From NCBI GenBank assembly GCA_017635095.1, contig JAGBMA010000224.1, positions 1 through 32,668 of the forward strand: a stretch of 32,668 nucleotides of DNA, read 5' to 3'. Each line of letters begins with the position of its first letter. Position 1 is the stretch's first letter. The stretch comes from Ruminiclostridium sp. Lineage in GTDB: Bacteria; Bacillota; Clostridia; Oscillospirales; Ruminococcaceae. This document shows positions 9,439 to 17,188 of this stretch, one piece after another. The translations under genes and the position numbers were made by a program. Below the pieces are notes generated by a model. The model was not told where the DNA came from. It did not search any database and saw only the letters and a list, made by a program, of their open reading frames with translations.

Positions 9439-9927
9439 ATGCTTGGTTCTGTTCTGTCCCGAGAGGACTGCGCAAATTGCAGATTCTGCTGTTCATTCCG
9501 GCGCAAGAGCCTTTGGGAGACCCCGCTTTTTGACGAAGAAACGGTAAGCCGGCTGTCCGCACGTTATCCGGACGCCCGTTTCAAGAAGCGCGGAGATGCA
9601 TATACGATAGATCTTGACGACTGCTACACGACCGCCGACCCGGAGGAAGAAGCGCCTTGTCCGTTCAATCACAGCGGCTGCATTCTCGGTGCGGACGAGA
9701 AGCCGTTTGACTGCAGCATATGGCCGCTTCGGGTAATGCGGTACAACGGCGGGCTCGCGATATGCCTTACGCCCACCTGTCCGGTGATCTCGGAAAAGCC
9801 GCCGGAGGTCATGCGGGAGCTTGCAGCCGGGACTGTCGGCGACAAGACGGCGGAGTATGCGAAACTTCACCCATATATGATAAAGGAGTACCGGGACAGT
9901 TTTCCGGTGCTCAGGATACTTGAATGA
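9439..9927 (+). CDS. YkgJ-like CxxCxxCC metal-cluster protein
   Basis: About 162 residues. The N-terminus carries the CxxCxxCC signature (CANCRFCC, Cys11/14/17/18), followed by further cysteines in APCPFNHSGC and FDCSIWPLR. This is the pattern of the YkgJ family, thought to hold a zinc or iron-sulfur cluster; the biochemical role is not established. The start is uncertain: an ATG at 9397 has no ribosome site, while the ATG at 9439 has only GGGG upstream. A good AAAGGAG at about 9402-9408 is separated from it by a small hairpin (GCACCC/GGGTGC, 9412-9427), which could bring it close. It ends eight bases before a strong terminator and follows the DUF2156 gene. Confidence 0.75.
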   Translation: MLGSVLSREDCANCRFCCSFRRKSLWETPLFDEETVSRLSARYPDARFKKRGDAYTIDLDDCYTTADPEEEAPCPFNHSGCILGADEKPFDCSIWPLRVMRYNGGLAICLTPTCPVISEKPPEVMRELAAGTVGDKTAEYAKLHPYMIKEYRDSFPVLRILE

Positions 9928-9935
9928 TACAGCAA

Positions 9936-9963
9936 AACAGCCCGCTGATGCGGGCTGTTTTTT
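9936..9963 (+). terminator. Intrinsic terminator after the DUF2156-YkgJ unit
   Basis: Perfect 10-bp stem AACAGCCCGC/GCGGGCTGTT with a TGAT loop, merging into a run of six T (9958-9963). It begins eight bases after the stop codon. Confidence 0.92.
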
Positions 9964-10086
9964 GTGGGCGGCGGACACGCCGCAGCGAATTGCTTTGCGT
10001 ATTTTATCGGAGATATGAGTGTATGTCACTCCCGCTTGGAGACACTCGTCGGCAAGACCGCTAAAAATAAGACGAAAATAACGGCT

Positions 10087-10457
10087 GCGAGGCAGAAAAA
10101 AACGTATAGAAGATAACTTTCATACGGTTTCGGTGGCGCCGTCGCGCCTGTGATTGCGTTACAAAAAGTATATCCGAACTCCGGACAGCGAGGCAGAAAA
10201 AAACCGTATAGAAGATAACTTCCATATGGTTTCGGTGGCGCCGTCGCGCCTGTGATTGCGTTACAAAAAGTATATCCGAACTCCGGACAGCGAGGCAGAA
10301 AAATATCCCGCCTCAGATAAGCCCGAGACGGGATTCGGTGGCGCCGTCGCGCCTGTGATTGCGTTACAAAAAGTATATCCAAACTCCGGACAGCGAGGCA
10401 GAAAAATATCCCGCCTCGGATAAACCCGAGACGGGATTCGGTGGCGCCGTCGCGCCT
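10087..10457 (-). repeat. 3.6 tandem copies of a 101-103 bp terminator-bearing repeat
   Basis: Copies are 10087-10187, 10188-10289, 10290-10392 and a partial 10393-10457 that runs into the tRNA-Arg 3' end. Each copy, read on the minus strand, has a constant GC-rich part containing GGCGCGACGGCGCCACC, then a hairpin followed by a T-run and CTGCCTCGC, then a constant spacer of about 40 bases. The constant parts are nearly identical, but the hairpin comes in two unrelated sequence versions: ATCCCGTCTCGG/CCGAGGCGGGAT in the two copies nearest the tRNA, and an AT-rich AAACC...GGTTT type in the two distal ones. All could terminate tRNA transcription. Confidence 0.85.
10399..10438 (-). terminator. 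First terminator downstream of tRNA-Arg
   Basis: Minus strand: stem ATCCCGTCTCGG/CCGAGGCGGGAT (12 bp with one G-U pair), loop GTTTAT, then ATTTTT. It lies inside the repeat copy that abuts the tRNA gene. Confidence 0.85.
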
Positions 10458-10533
10458 GGCGCGCCACAAGGGATTCGAACCCCTGACCCCTTGGTTCGTA
10501 GCCAAGTACTCTATCCAGCTGAGCTAGTGGCGC
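10457..10533 (-). tRNA. tRNA-Arg (anticodon ACG), CCA encoded
   Basis: A full cloverleaf on the minus strand. Acceptor GCGCCAC/GTGGCGC, D-arm with AGCTCAGCTGGATAGAG, anticodon stem CTTGG/CCAAG with loop CTACGAA (anticodon ACG), T-arm GGGGTTCGAATCCC, discriminator G at 10460 and an encoded CCA at 10457-10459. A34 is expected to be edited to inosine to read CGN codons. A perfect promoter lies at 10553-10581 and terminator repeats follow directly. Confidence 0.97.
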
Positions 10534-10552
10534 ACTGAAAATTTACTAATTT

Positions 10553-10581
10553 ATTATACACTATTGATCTCGTTTTGTCAA
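10553..10581 (-). promoter_or_regulatory. Consensus promoter for tRNA-Arg
   Basis: Minus strand TTGACA (10576-10581), 17 bases, TATAAT (10553-10558): a perfect consensus, about 13 bases before the expected transcription start and 20 before the mature tRNA 5' end. Confidence 0.88.
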
Positions 10582-10637
10582 GACTTTTTTTAAAAAACGT
10601 GTAAATGCAATATCGTCATTTTATACAAAACTTTTTG

Positions 10638-10666
10638 TTGACAAATAATAGTAAAAGTGATATAAT
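10638..10666 (+). promoter_or_regulatory. Consensus promoter for typA
   Basis: TTGACA (10638-10643), 17 bases, TATAAT (10661-10666). Perfect consensus with the predicted start about 45 bases before the typA start codon. Confidence 0.88.
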
Positions 10667-10719
10667 TTATCAGTCATTTTAAAGAACACAGCACGTTATG
10701 AAAAGAAGGAAGTACGAAA

Positions 10720-12546
10720 TTGAAAAGAGAAGATCTGAGAAATATTGCAATAATCGCCCATGTCGATCACGGCAAGACCACACTCGTAGATGAGATGCTC
10801 AAGCAGAGCGGCGTTTACCGCGAAAACCAGACTGTAGTTGACCGCGTAATGGACAGTAACGCCCTCGAACGTGAGCGCGGCATAACGATACTTGCAAAAA
10901 ACACGTCCGTAAAGTACAAAGACGTGAAGATAAACATTGTCGATACCCCCGGTCATGCCGACTTCTCCGGTGAAGTCGAGCGTATCCTCAAAATGGTGAA
11001 CGGGGTACTGCTCCTCGTTGACAGCTTCGAGGGTACCATGCCGCAGACGAGGTTTGTTCTGCAGAAAGCCCTTGAGCTCGGTCACAAGGTCATCGTCGTT
11101 GTAAATAAGACCGACCGTCCCGACGCGCGCCCGAAAGAAGTGGTGGACGAGGTGCTTGAACTGCTCCTCGATCTCGACGCGGACGACGAACAGCTTGAAA
11201 GCCCTGTGATCTACTGCTCCGGCAGAAACGGTACGGCTTCTCTTGACCCCGATGTAATGGGCGAAAACTTCATACCGCTGTTTGATATGATACTTGAGCA
11301 TATCCCCGCTCCCGAGGGTGACCCGGACGGTGAGCTCCAGCTCCTCGTATCGTCCATCGACTACAGCGAATATGTCGGCAGAATAGCTATCGGCCGCATC
11401 GAGCGGGGCTGCATAAAGCAGAACCAGGAAGTTACAGTCTGCGATTACCACGGCGCAGTCCAGCCGTTCAAGGGCAAGGTCGTTAGCCTTTACGAGTTTG
11501 ACGGCCTCGGAAAGACCCCTGTTCAGGAAGCGTCTGTGGGCGACATCGTATGCTTCTCCGGTATTGAGAATATCACAATAGGACAGACAGTCTGCTCACC
11601 CAACGCAGTGGAGCCGCTCCCGTTTGTTAAAATAAGTGAGCCAACGGTCGAGATGACATTTGCGGTCAACGACAGCCCGTTTGCAGGCAGAGAGGGCAAG
11701 TTCGTAACATCGAGACAGATCCGCGAGCGCCTTGAAAGAGAACTTCTCAAGGACGTTTCCCTCCGCGTGAAGGAAAGCGACGTGCGTGACGCGTACGATG
11801 TGGCAGGACGCGGAGAGATGCACCTCTCGATACTTATAGAGACAATGCGCCGCGAGGGATACGAGCTCTCCGTGAGCACGCCTCGTGTACTGTACAAGGA
11901 GATAGACGGTGTAAAGTGCGAGCCTATGGAAAAGCTCGTCATAGATGTTCCCGACGAGAGCGTCGGTGCGGTTATGGAGAAAATGGGCGTCCGCAAGGCA
12001 GAGCTGCTTGAAATGCACCCCGTCGGCTCACGCACAAGGCTTGAGTTCAAGATACCCTCCCGCGGACTTTTCGGCTACAGGAGCGAGTTTCTTACCGATA
12101 CAAAGGGCGAGGGCGTGCTCAACACCCTGTTTCTCGGCTATGAGCCCTATATGGGCGATATTCCCGTGCGTACGACCGGTTCTCTTGTTGCATTCGAGAC
12201 CGGTCCTGCAAGCGCATACGGCATATGGAACGTGCAGGATCGCGGCGCCATGTTCATAGATCCGGGCATCGACGTTTATGAGGGCATGATCGTCGGCGTA
12301 TCGCCTAAGCTCGGTGACATAACCGTAAACGTCTGCAAGAAGAAGCACCTCACCAACACCCGTGCAAGCGGAAGCGACGAAGCGCTCCGTCTTGTACCGC
12401 CAAAACACATGAGCCTCGAAGAGAGCCTTGAATTCATCTCCGATGATGAGCTCGTGGAGGTAACTCCGAAATCTATCAGGCTCCGCAAGCGCATTCTCGA
12501 CCATGATCTTCGCATGAAGGACGAGGCTAAGAGAAGAAAGAACTGA
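10720..12546 (+). CDS. typA: Translational GTPase TypA/BipA
   Basis: A 608-residue ribosome-binding GTPase of the elongation-factor family, implicated in 50S subunit assembly and stress or cold growth. Visible motifs: G1 AHVDHGKTT (13-21), switch region RERGITI, G3 DTPGHADF and G4 NKTDRPDAR, then the EF-G-like domains III and V and the TypA-specific C-terminal domain. The length is normal (605-615). The start is TTG, preceded by AAGGA nine bases upstream; the nearby ATG at 10698 is out of frame. It stands alone under a consensus promoter and ends in a bidirectional terminator facing the SDR gene. Confidence 0.97.
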   Translation: MKREDLRNIAIIAHVDHGKTTLVDEMLKQSGVYRENQTVVDRVMDSNALERERGITILAKNTSVKYKDVKINIVDTPGHADFSGEVERILKMVNGVLLLVDSFEGTMPQTRFVLQKALELGHKVIVVVNKTDRPDARPKEVVDEVLELLLDLDADDEQLESPVIYCSGRNGTASLDPDVMGENFIPLFDMILEHIPAPEGDPDGELQLLVSSIDYSEYVGRIAIGRIERGCIKQNQEVTVCDYHGAVQPFKGKVVSLYEFDGLGKTPVQEASVGDIVCFSGIENITIGQTVCSPNAVEPLPFVKISEPTVEMTFAVNDSPFAGREGKFVTSRQIRERLERELLKDVSLRVKESDVRDAYDVAGRGEMHLSILIETMRREGYELSVSTPRVLYKEIDGVKCEPMEKLVIDVPDESVGAVMEKMGVRKAELLEMHPVGSRTRLEFKIPSRGLFGYRSEFLTDTKGEGVLNTLFLGYEPYMGDIPVRTTGSLVAFETGPASAYGIWNVQDRGAMFIDPGIDVYEGMIVGVSPKLGDITVNVCKKKHLTNTRASGSDEALRLVPPKHMSLEESLEFISDDELVEVTPKSIRLRKRILDHDLRMKDEAKRRKN

Positions 12547-12567
12547 TTTTTTGCCCTACGCGGGCTG

Positions 12568-12680
12568 CGTGTCCGGCGCTCACGCGCTTGTGGGGCTTTG
12601 CCCCACGCCCCGGCAGGGCTTTGCCCTGCACCCTCAGCGCGTCTGCGGACGCGCTTGTGGGGCTCTGCCCCACACCCCGC
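12568..12680 (+). repeat. GC-rich mosaic repeat, copy R1
   Basis: Made of short palindromic modules: GGGGC-t-GCCCC, GGCAGGGC-ttt-GCCCTGC, and GCGCGTC...GACGCGC. The same modules occur inverted at 12873-13032 and in direct orientation at 32404-32668. It lies just after typA. Its translations give low-complexity proline/arginine reading frames that I do not regard as genes. Confidence 0.75.
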
Positions 12681-12681
12681 G

Positions 12682-12730
12682 GGGGAGAGAGAAAACCTTT
12701 TTTTGTAAAAAAAGGCTTTTCTCTCTCCCC
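12682..12730. repeat. Long near-perfect palindrome between typA and the bidirectional terminator
   Basis: A stem of about 23 bp: GGGGAGAGAGAAAACC plus seven T, a two-base loop, seven A, then GG-C-TTTTCTCTCTCCCC, with one extra C on the right. It would form a very stable hairpin on either strand. It joins repeat copy R1. Confidence 0.8.
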
Positions 12731-12807
12731 TCGACCCCTCTCTCTTTCCAAAAAAACTTTTGCAGCTGCCGCGCTGAGTGAGACAGTTTCTGCGCATAAC
12801 GTGAAAA

Positions 12808-12847
12808 ACAGCAGACTCGATTGTTACGAGTCTGCTGTATCTTTTTT
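12808..12847. terminator. Bidirectional terminator between typA and the SDR gene
   Basis: Perfect 12-bp stem ACAGCAGACTCG/CGAGTCTGCTGT (12808-12819 and 12827-12838). The plus strand continues ATCTTTTTT and the minus strand TTTTTCAC, so it can serve both converging genes. Outer inverted copies CAGTTTCT/AGAAACTG (12784-12791, 12855-12862) enclose it. Confidence 0.9.
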
Positions 12848-12872
12848 GCTGTGTAGAAACTGCCGGGAAAGT

Positions 12873-13032
12873 CGCGACAGCTACGGGTGCAGGGCTTGCC
12901 CTGCCGCGATCCAGCCGCGTAGGCTGGCCCCACTCGGGAGAGTAAAGCGCGGGAGCGCCGGACACGGGGCGTGGGGCAGAGCCCCACACGCGCGTCCGCA
13001 GACGCGCTGAAGGTGCAGGGCGGAGCCATGCA
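12873..13032 (-). repeat. GC-rich mosaic repeat, copy R2 (inverted)
   Basis: Read on the minus strand this copy shares, in the same order, the modules of the copy at 32404-32668: CTCCGCCCTGCACC, GCGCGTCTGCGGACGCGC, GGGGCTCTGCCCCACG, GTGTCCGGCGCTCCCGCGC, and at its far end GGCAGGGCAAGCCCTGC with CACCCGTAGCTG. The middle differs between copies. It abuts the SDR stop codon. Confidence 0.8.
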
Positions 13033-13035
13033 CCT

Positions 13036-13797
13036 TCAGATAGCGGGCATTACCCTGCCGCCGGCTACGGGAATGAACGCGCCGGTAGTGAATGAAGCAA
13101 GGTCGGACGACAGAAACGCCGCCATATTTGCGATATCACGGTCGGTCCCGCGCCTTGCAAGGGGGACTGTAGCGACATATTCCGGCGCCGGATTCACGCC
13201 GTTTGCACGCTCTTTATCAGTGATGGTCCAGCCCGGCGCTATCTGGTTCACGGTGATGTTGTCCGCGCCGACTTCTTTGGCAAGCACCCGGACTATACCG
13301 TCAAGCCCGCGTTTTGCGGAGGTGTATGCCGAGCAGGCAGGTTCCGCCATGACAGCACATTCGGTATTCATCACGACGATGCGGCCGTAGCGCTGTTCTT
13401 TCATGTGCGGAACGAACATCTTCGACATATACACCATCTGCATGACGCAGCTCTCGAACTGGCTGTAGTAATCCTTGATATCCTGCTCAAGAAGCGGCTT
13501 CCAACCGTACTGAATGACTGCATTCACGATCATGATATCCGGCATTCCGAAGTTTTTTTCCACTTCGTCCCGCATTCCCTTAACACTTTCGGGGTCGGTT
13601 ATGTCGCATCTGAATGCCGCCGACTTTCTGCCGAGGGCTCTTAACTCCTCCACGAGGGACTGGGCGCTCTTCTCGTCCGAGTTGTAATGCACTGCAACAT
13701 CGGCTCCGCATTCCGCGAGAGTGCGGACTATAGTTCTTCCGAGACCGCCGCTTCCGCCTGTGACTATCGCTTTTTTACCGCTGAGATCTATCTGCAT
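13036..13797 (-). CDS. SDR-family oxidoreductase with an altered catalytic tetrad
   Basis: A 253-residue short-chain dehydrogenase/reductase resembling 3-oxoacyl-ACP reductases. It has the cofactor motif TGGSGGLG (13-20), NAV at 92-94, and the active-site Tyr158 and Lys162 (YTSAK). The other two tetrad members look replaced: by ungapped alignment to FabG-type proteins the Ser 13 residues before Tyr is Thr145 (NTECA), and the helix Asn aligns with Cys117. The PGW motif after the active site and the C-terminal tail are typical. The substrate is unknown. Start supported by AAGGAG seven bases upstream. It lies downstream of the DUF1508 gene, separated by a hairpin, and converges on typA. Confidence 0.85.
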   Translation of the reverse strand: MQIDLSGKKAIVTGGSGGLGRTIVRTLAECGADVAVHYNSDEKSAQSLVEELRALGRKSAAFRCDITDPESVKGMRDEVEKNFGMPDIMIVNAVIQYGWKPLLEQDIKDYYSQFESCVMQMVYMSKMFVPHMKEQRYGRIVVMNTECAVMAEPACSAYTSAKRGLDGIVRVLAKEVGADNITVNQIAPGWTITDKERANGVNPAPEYVATVPLARRGTDRDIANMAAFLSSDLASFTTGAFIPVAGGRVMPAI

Positions 13798-13816
13798 GAT
13801 ACTCTCCTTAATGCAA

Positions 13817-13840
13817 ATGCCATCCCTTGCGGAATGGCAT
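13817..13840 (-). terminator. Hairpin between the DUF1508 and SDR genes
   Basis: Minus strand stem ATGCCATTCC/GGGATGGCAT (10 bp, one G-U) with a GCAA loop. Only TTT follows and the SDR ribosome site is nine bases further, so it may act as a partial terminator or control SDR translation. Confidence 0.5.
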
Positions 13841-13851
13841 CATAGTTTCTG

Positions 13852-14232
13852 TTACTTATTCTCGGGTTCGATGACCGGAGCGTTCACAGAGTTCTTCTTG
13901 ACGCTCTCTATGCCGTTCTTGCAGTTAGCCTTCGAGGTATAGCCTTCGCTTACTGCAATTACCTGACCGTTCCTGGCCTTGAGACGGAAGCGGAACTCGC
14001 CTGCCTTATCGCTGTAGATCTCGAACTTGGGGTTTTTCTCTGTCTGATAACCTTCGACGGTATGATCCTCCACCGCAGCTTCAGGCGCATTGGCTTCGAC
14101 GCTCTTTACGCCATTTCTGACTGAATCGAGACTTGAATAAACTTCTCCGCCGGTCGCTATGAGTTCACCGTTGGCAGCTTTAAGCCCGAAGGTATAACCC
14201 GTCTTCGTCTGATTAATAATGAATTTTCCCAT
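13852..14232 (-). CDS. Two-repeat DUF1508 (YegP-like) protein
   Basis: A 126-residue soluble protein built from two copies of the DUF1508 fold. Repeat 1 is about residues 3-50 (starts GKFIINQTKTGYTFGL) and repeat 2 about 68-115 (starts KFEIYSDKAGEFRFRL); each has the pattern of a strand pair, LKAxNGxxIA, then a helix ending in NGIxSVKxN. Small proteins of this family are common in bacteria and their function is not established. The longer reading from 14262 is rejected because the ATG at 14232 has AAAGGAAG six bases upstream. It is transcribed from a consensus promoter at 14317-14345 and may read into the SDR gene. Confidence 0.85.
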   Translation of the reverse strand: MGKFIINQTKTGYTFGLKAANGELIATGGEVYSSLDSVRNGVKSVEANAPEAAVEDHTVEGYQTEKNPKFEIYSDKAGEFRFRLKARNGQVIAVSEGYTSKANCKNGIESVKKNSVNAPVIEPENK

Positions 14233-14316
14233 AGCAATCTTCCTTTCTGGCGCTGACAGCAAATGATTATATTTCTACAAGCAAACTAAATTAAATTGTT
14301 TATAGCTCATATAATT

Positions 14317-14345
14317 ATTATAACAACATATTTTGAAATTGTCAA
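14317..14345 (-). promoter_or_regulatory. Consensus promoter for the DUF1508 gene
   Basis: Minus strand TTGACA (14340-14345), 17 bases, TATAAT (14317-14322). The 5' leader is about 75 bases, AT-rich and otherwise featureless. Confidence 0.88.
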
Positions 14346-14408
14346 GAGGAAATGTGCAAAAAACACTTACTGTTTTTATACTTTTTGTTGATTATTTACA
14401 ATTCAATT

Positions 14409-14444
14409 AAAAAAGGCGCAGGGTTCTACAGAACTCTGCGCCTT
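14409..14444 (-). terminator. Terminator after cellobiose phosphorylase
   Basis: Minus strand stem AAGGCGCAGAGTTC/GAACCCTGCGCCTT (14 bp, one G-U), loop TGTA, then TTTT. It starts 13 bases after the stop codon. Confidence 0.93.
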
Positions 14445-14456
14445 CCGGTATCATTT

Positions 14457-16958
14457 TCAGCCGAGTATGACCTCTACCTCATGGGTGCCGTTTGCAAATA
14501 CGGGGATAAGGTTGCCGTCAACGGGCTTTCCGTCCACTGTCATGGACTTTACGCCGCTCGATACATGATCGGGGTTCTTGACGGAGATGTTGTAGGTAGC
14601 GCCTCTGAACAGTCTTGAGACCCTGAAGCCGTCCCAAGCCTTCGGGATAGCGGGGCTTATCTCAAGTCCGTCATACTTCGGCTTTACGCCGAGGATATAC
14701 TGGGAGATAGCAACGAAGTTCCATGCAGCCGTACCGGTGAGCCAGCTGTTCTTCGCTTCTCCGTGTCTCGGAGCGTCCTTGCCGGCGATCATCTGTGCAT
14801 ATACATACGGTTCTGTTCTGTGCAGGTCGGAGTGCTCTTCTCTGAATGCCGGAGCGATCTTTGAATAGTACTCGAAAGCCTTGTCACCTCTGCCGACAGC
14901 AGCTTCCGCGCACATGATCCACGCGTTGTTGTGGCAGAAGATACCTGCGTTCTCCTTGTATCCGCCGGGATATGTGGAGATCTCACCGTACTGGATATAA
15001 TAATGTGTGAATGCGGGGTTATTTAGCACAAGACCGTGATCGGAGTTGAGGTACTTGTCAACGCTGTTGAGGGTCTTGATGTCGTCGCCTGTATCCTTGC
15101 CGAGACCTGCAAGCACGCAGAAGCCCTGGGGCTCGATGAAGATCTTGCCTTCCTCGTTCTCGTGGGAGCCGACCTTGTTGCCGTTGTGGTCGTATGCACG
15201 CAGGAACCACTCGCCGTCGAAGCCGTACTTCATGGTAGCTTCCTTCATCTTTGCAACTTCCGCTTCCGCACGCTTTGCTTCTTCCTCATCGCCCATGAGT
15301 CTGCACATTGCAGCGTACTCGGGTCCGATAAAACAGAACATACCTGCGATCATGACGGATTCAGCGATCTGGCTGTAGAACGGCGGATCCTTGAACATTT
15401 CCTTGTTGTTGTAGGTCTGGAAGCTCTCGCCGGGCTTGTCGGAGAAGCAGGAGAGGTTAAGGCAGTCGTTCCAGTCTGCACGTCCGCTCAGCGGCAGTCC
15501 GTGAGGGCCTACCTTGCGTACAACATGGTTGAACGCTCTCTTCATATGGTCGAGCATGGACGCAGCCTTGCTGTCATCATTCTCGTAGGGAACTACCTCA
15601 TCGAGTATCGACTTGTCGCCGGTCTCCTTGATATAAGCTGCAACAGCGAGTATCATCCACAGCGGGTCATCGTTGAAGTTGGAGCCGAGCTCGTGGTTGC
15701 CCTTCTTTGTGAGCGGCTGATACTGGTGGTAAGCGCCGCCGTCCTCAAGCATCGTAGCTGCAAGATCAAGAACACGCTCTCTTGCACGCTCGGGGATCTG
15801 ATGAACGAAGCCGAGGAGATCCTGGTTGGAGTCGCGGAAGCCCATTCCTCTGCCGATACCGCTCTCGAAGTAGGAAGCGGAACGCGACATATTGAATGTG
15901 ACCATACACTGATACTGGTTCCAGATGTTGACCATTCTGTTGACCTTCTCGTCGGGGGAGTCAACATGGTACTGGCAGAGCAGGTTGTCCCAGTAAGCCT
16001 TGAGCTCGTTGAAGAGCTTGTCCGCCTTCTCCGCGGTATCGCACATGGCGATCATCTCATGAGCCTTGGTCTTGTTTATGATATTCTTCTTTGAGTTTGC
16101 AGTTGTGATGATCTTGTCGTCAGGGGTGAGATCGGGAGCGAATTTCTCCGCTACGGGCATCTCGACATAACCGAGTACGAATACAAGATCCTTGCTTTCG
16201 CCGGCTTCAAGGCTTACATCAATGTAGTGGGACGCGATAGGCGACCAGCCGTCAGCCACGGAGTTGTTGGGAGAGCCCTTGATAACGGTCTGCGGCTCAC
16301 CGAAGCCGTTGTAAAGTCCGAGGAAGCTCTCGCGGTCTGTATCGAAGCCGCTTATCTTCGCATTTACGGAGTAGAATGCAAAATGATCGCGTCTTTCCTT
16401 ATATTCGGTCTTGTGGTAGATAGTGCTGCCTTCGATCTCGACTTCGCCGGTATTGAAGTTACGCTGGAAGTTCGTTGAGTCGTCCTGAGCGTCCCAGAGA
16501 CACCATTCAAGGAAGCTGAACAGCTTTATCTGCTTGAAAGATCCGGTCTTGTTCGTAATAGTAACTTTCTGGATCTCGCCGTTGAAGTTCTGAGGAACGA
16601 AGAATGTGACCTTAGCTTCGATGCCCTTGGATTCGCCCTTTATAATGGTATAGCCCATACCGTGGCGGCACTCATAGCTGTCGAGTTCGGTCTTTACGGG
16701 CGACCACCCGGGGTTCCATACATGGCCGTCGTCGTTGATGTAGAAATAACGCCCGCCCATATCCACGGGAACGTTGTTGTAGCGATAACGTGTGATACGG
16801 CGGAGCCTTGCGTCCTTATAGAAGCTGTAACCGCCGGCAGTATTTGAGATAAGAGAGAAGAAGCCCTGTGTTCCGAGGTAGTTGATCCACGGATAGGGGG
16901 TTTTGGGCGAGGTGATGACGTATTCTTTGTTGGCGTCGTCGAAATAACCGAATTTCAT
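14457..16958 (-). CDS. cbpA: Cellobiose phosphorylase (GH94)
   Basis: An 833-residue GH94 enzyme that splits cellobiose with phosphate into alpha-glucose-1-phosphate and glucose in the cytoplasm, saving ATP during cellulose use. The sequence follows known clostridial/ruminococcal cellobiose phosphorylases almost throughout: N-terminal [38 protein letters not shown], the catalytic-acid region [10 protein letters not shown] (Asp about 495), [10 protein letters not shown]-like segment, [12 protein letters not shown] and RGATY near the end. It is slightly longer than the 811-residue Clostridium thermocellum enzyme, partly through an insert near 515 ([12 protein letters not shown]). A GTG at 17033 would extend it by 25 residues but overlaps its own Shine-Dalgarno; the ATG at 16958 matches family N-termini and has AAAGGA 12 bases upstream. 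A promoter and a cre/LacI-like operator lie upstream. Confidence 0.96.
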   Translation of the reverse strand: MKFGYFDDANKEYVITSPKTPYPWINYLGTQGFFSLISNTAGGYSFYKDARLRRITRYRYNNVPVDMGGRYFYINDDGHVWNPGWSPVKTELDSYECRHGMGYTIIKGESKGIEAKVTFFVPQNFNGEIQKVTITNKTGSFKQIKLFSFLEWCLWDAQDDSTNFQRNFNTGEVEIEGSTIYHKTEYKERRDHFAFYSVNAKISGFDTDRESFLGLYNGFGEPQTVIKGSPNNSVADGWSPIASHYIDVSLEAGESKDLVFVLGYVEMPVAEKFAPDLTPDDKIITTANSKKNIINKTKAHEMIAMCDTAEKADKLFNELKAYWDNLLCQYHVDSPDEKVNRMVNIWNQYQCMVTFNMSRSASYFESGIGRGMGFRDSNQDLLGFVHQIPERARERVLDLAATMLEDGGAYHQYQPLTKKGNHELGSNFNDDPLWMILAVAAYIKETGDKSILDEVVPYENDDSKAASMLDHMKRAFNHVVRKVGPHGLPLSGRADWNDCLNLSCFSDKPGESFQTYNNKEMFKDPPFYSQIAESVMIAGMFCFIGPEYAAMCRLMGDEEEAKRAEAEVAKMKEATMKYGFDGEWFLRAYDHNGNKVGSHENEEGKIFIEPQGFCVLAGLGKDTGDDIKTLNSVDKYLNSDHGLVLNNPAFTHYYIQYGEISTYPGGYKENAGIFCHNNAWIMCAEAAVGRGDKAFEYYSKIAPAFREEHSDLHRTEPYVYAQMIAGKDAPRHGEAKNSWLTGTAAWNFVAISQYILGVKPKYDGLEISPAIPKAWDGFRVSRLFRGATYNISVKNPDHVSSGVKSMTVDGKPVDGNLIPVFANGTHEVEVILG

Positions 16959-17052
16959 TGGTTTTACCAGTCCTTTCTTTGGGAGGAAGTCCTGATGCGG
17001 GCACATGACCGCACCGAGTTGTCGAACGGACACTCCTTTGCATGATATTACA

Positions 17053-17081
17053 ATTATATATTATTTCGAGAAAAATATCAA
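17053..17081 (-). promoter_or_regulatory. Sigma-A-type promoter for cellobiose phosphorylase
   Basis: Minus strand TTGATA (17076-17081), 17 bases, TATAAT (17053-17058). Leader about 88 bases. Confidence 0.82.
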
Positions 17082-17085
17082 TATA

Positions 17086-17099
17086 TGTAAACGATTCCA
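17086..17099. promoter_or_regulatory. cre/LacI-type operator upstream of cellobiose phosphorylase
   Basis: TGTAAACGATTCCA matches 13 of 14 positions of the catabolite-responsive element pattern TGWNANCGNTNWCA. It ends five bases before the -35 box, which suits control by CcpA or a local LacI/GalR-family sugar regulator. A weaker related AAACG site lies at about 17109-17120. Confidence 0.55.
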
Positions 17100-17153
17100 A
17101 AAAATTTTACAAACGCTACAATATTTTTATGCGAATTTTGTGCAGGGTGACAG

Positions 17154-17183
17154 GTGACGGAGATGAATGAGATGTGATATAAT
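17154..17183 (+). promoter_or_regulatory. Promoter for the structured leader and secreted protein
   Basis: GTGACG (17154-17159), 18 bases, TATAAT (17178-17183). The -35 is weak, the -10 perfect. The predicted start (about 17190) falls at the first bases of the long leader stem. Confidence 0.6.
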
Positions 17184-17188
17184 TATTG

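Noticed and set aside
10087-10457. CRISPR array
   Set aside because: Whole 101-103 bp units are repeated with no short repeats separated by unique spacers, and no cas genes are present.
10026-10505. 159-codon open frame on the minus strand across the tandem repeats
   Set aside because: It starts inside the tRNA-Arg gene and its repeated peptide simply follows the 102-bp DNA repeat. No ribosome site or protein-like pattern.
12276-12989. Long open frames across the GC-rich region after typA, both strands
   Set aside because: They translate palindromic GC-rich modules into proline/arginine/serine-rich low-complexity peptides and overlap typA and a strong terminator.
15036-16094. 352-codon plus-strand frame
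   Set aside because: Antisense shadow of cellobiose phosphorylase, which is certain on the other strand.
16959-17033. GTG start extending cellobiose phosphorylase
   Set aside because: The GTG overlaps the AAAGGAG sequence itself, and the added 25 residues have no counterpart in the family.
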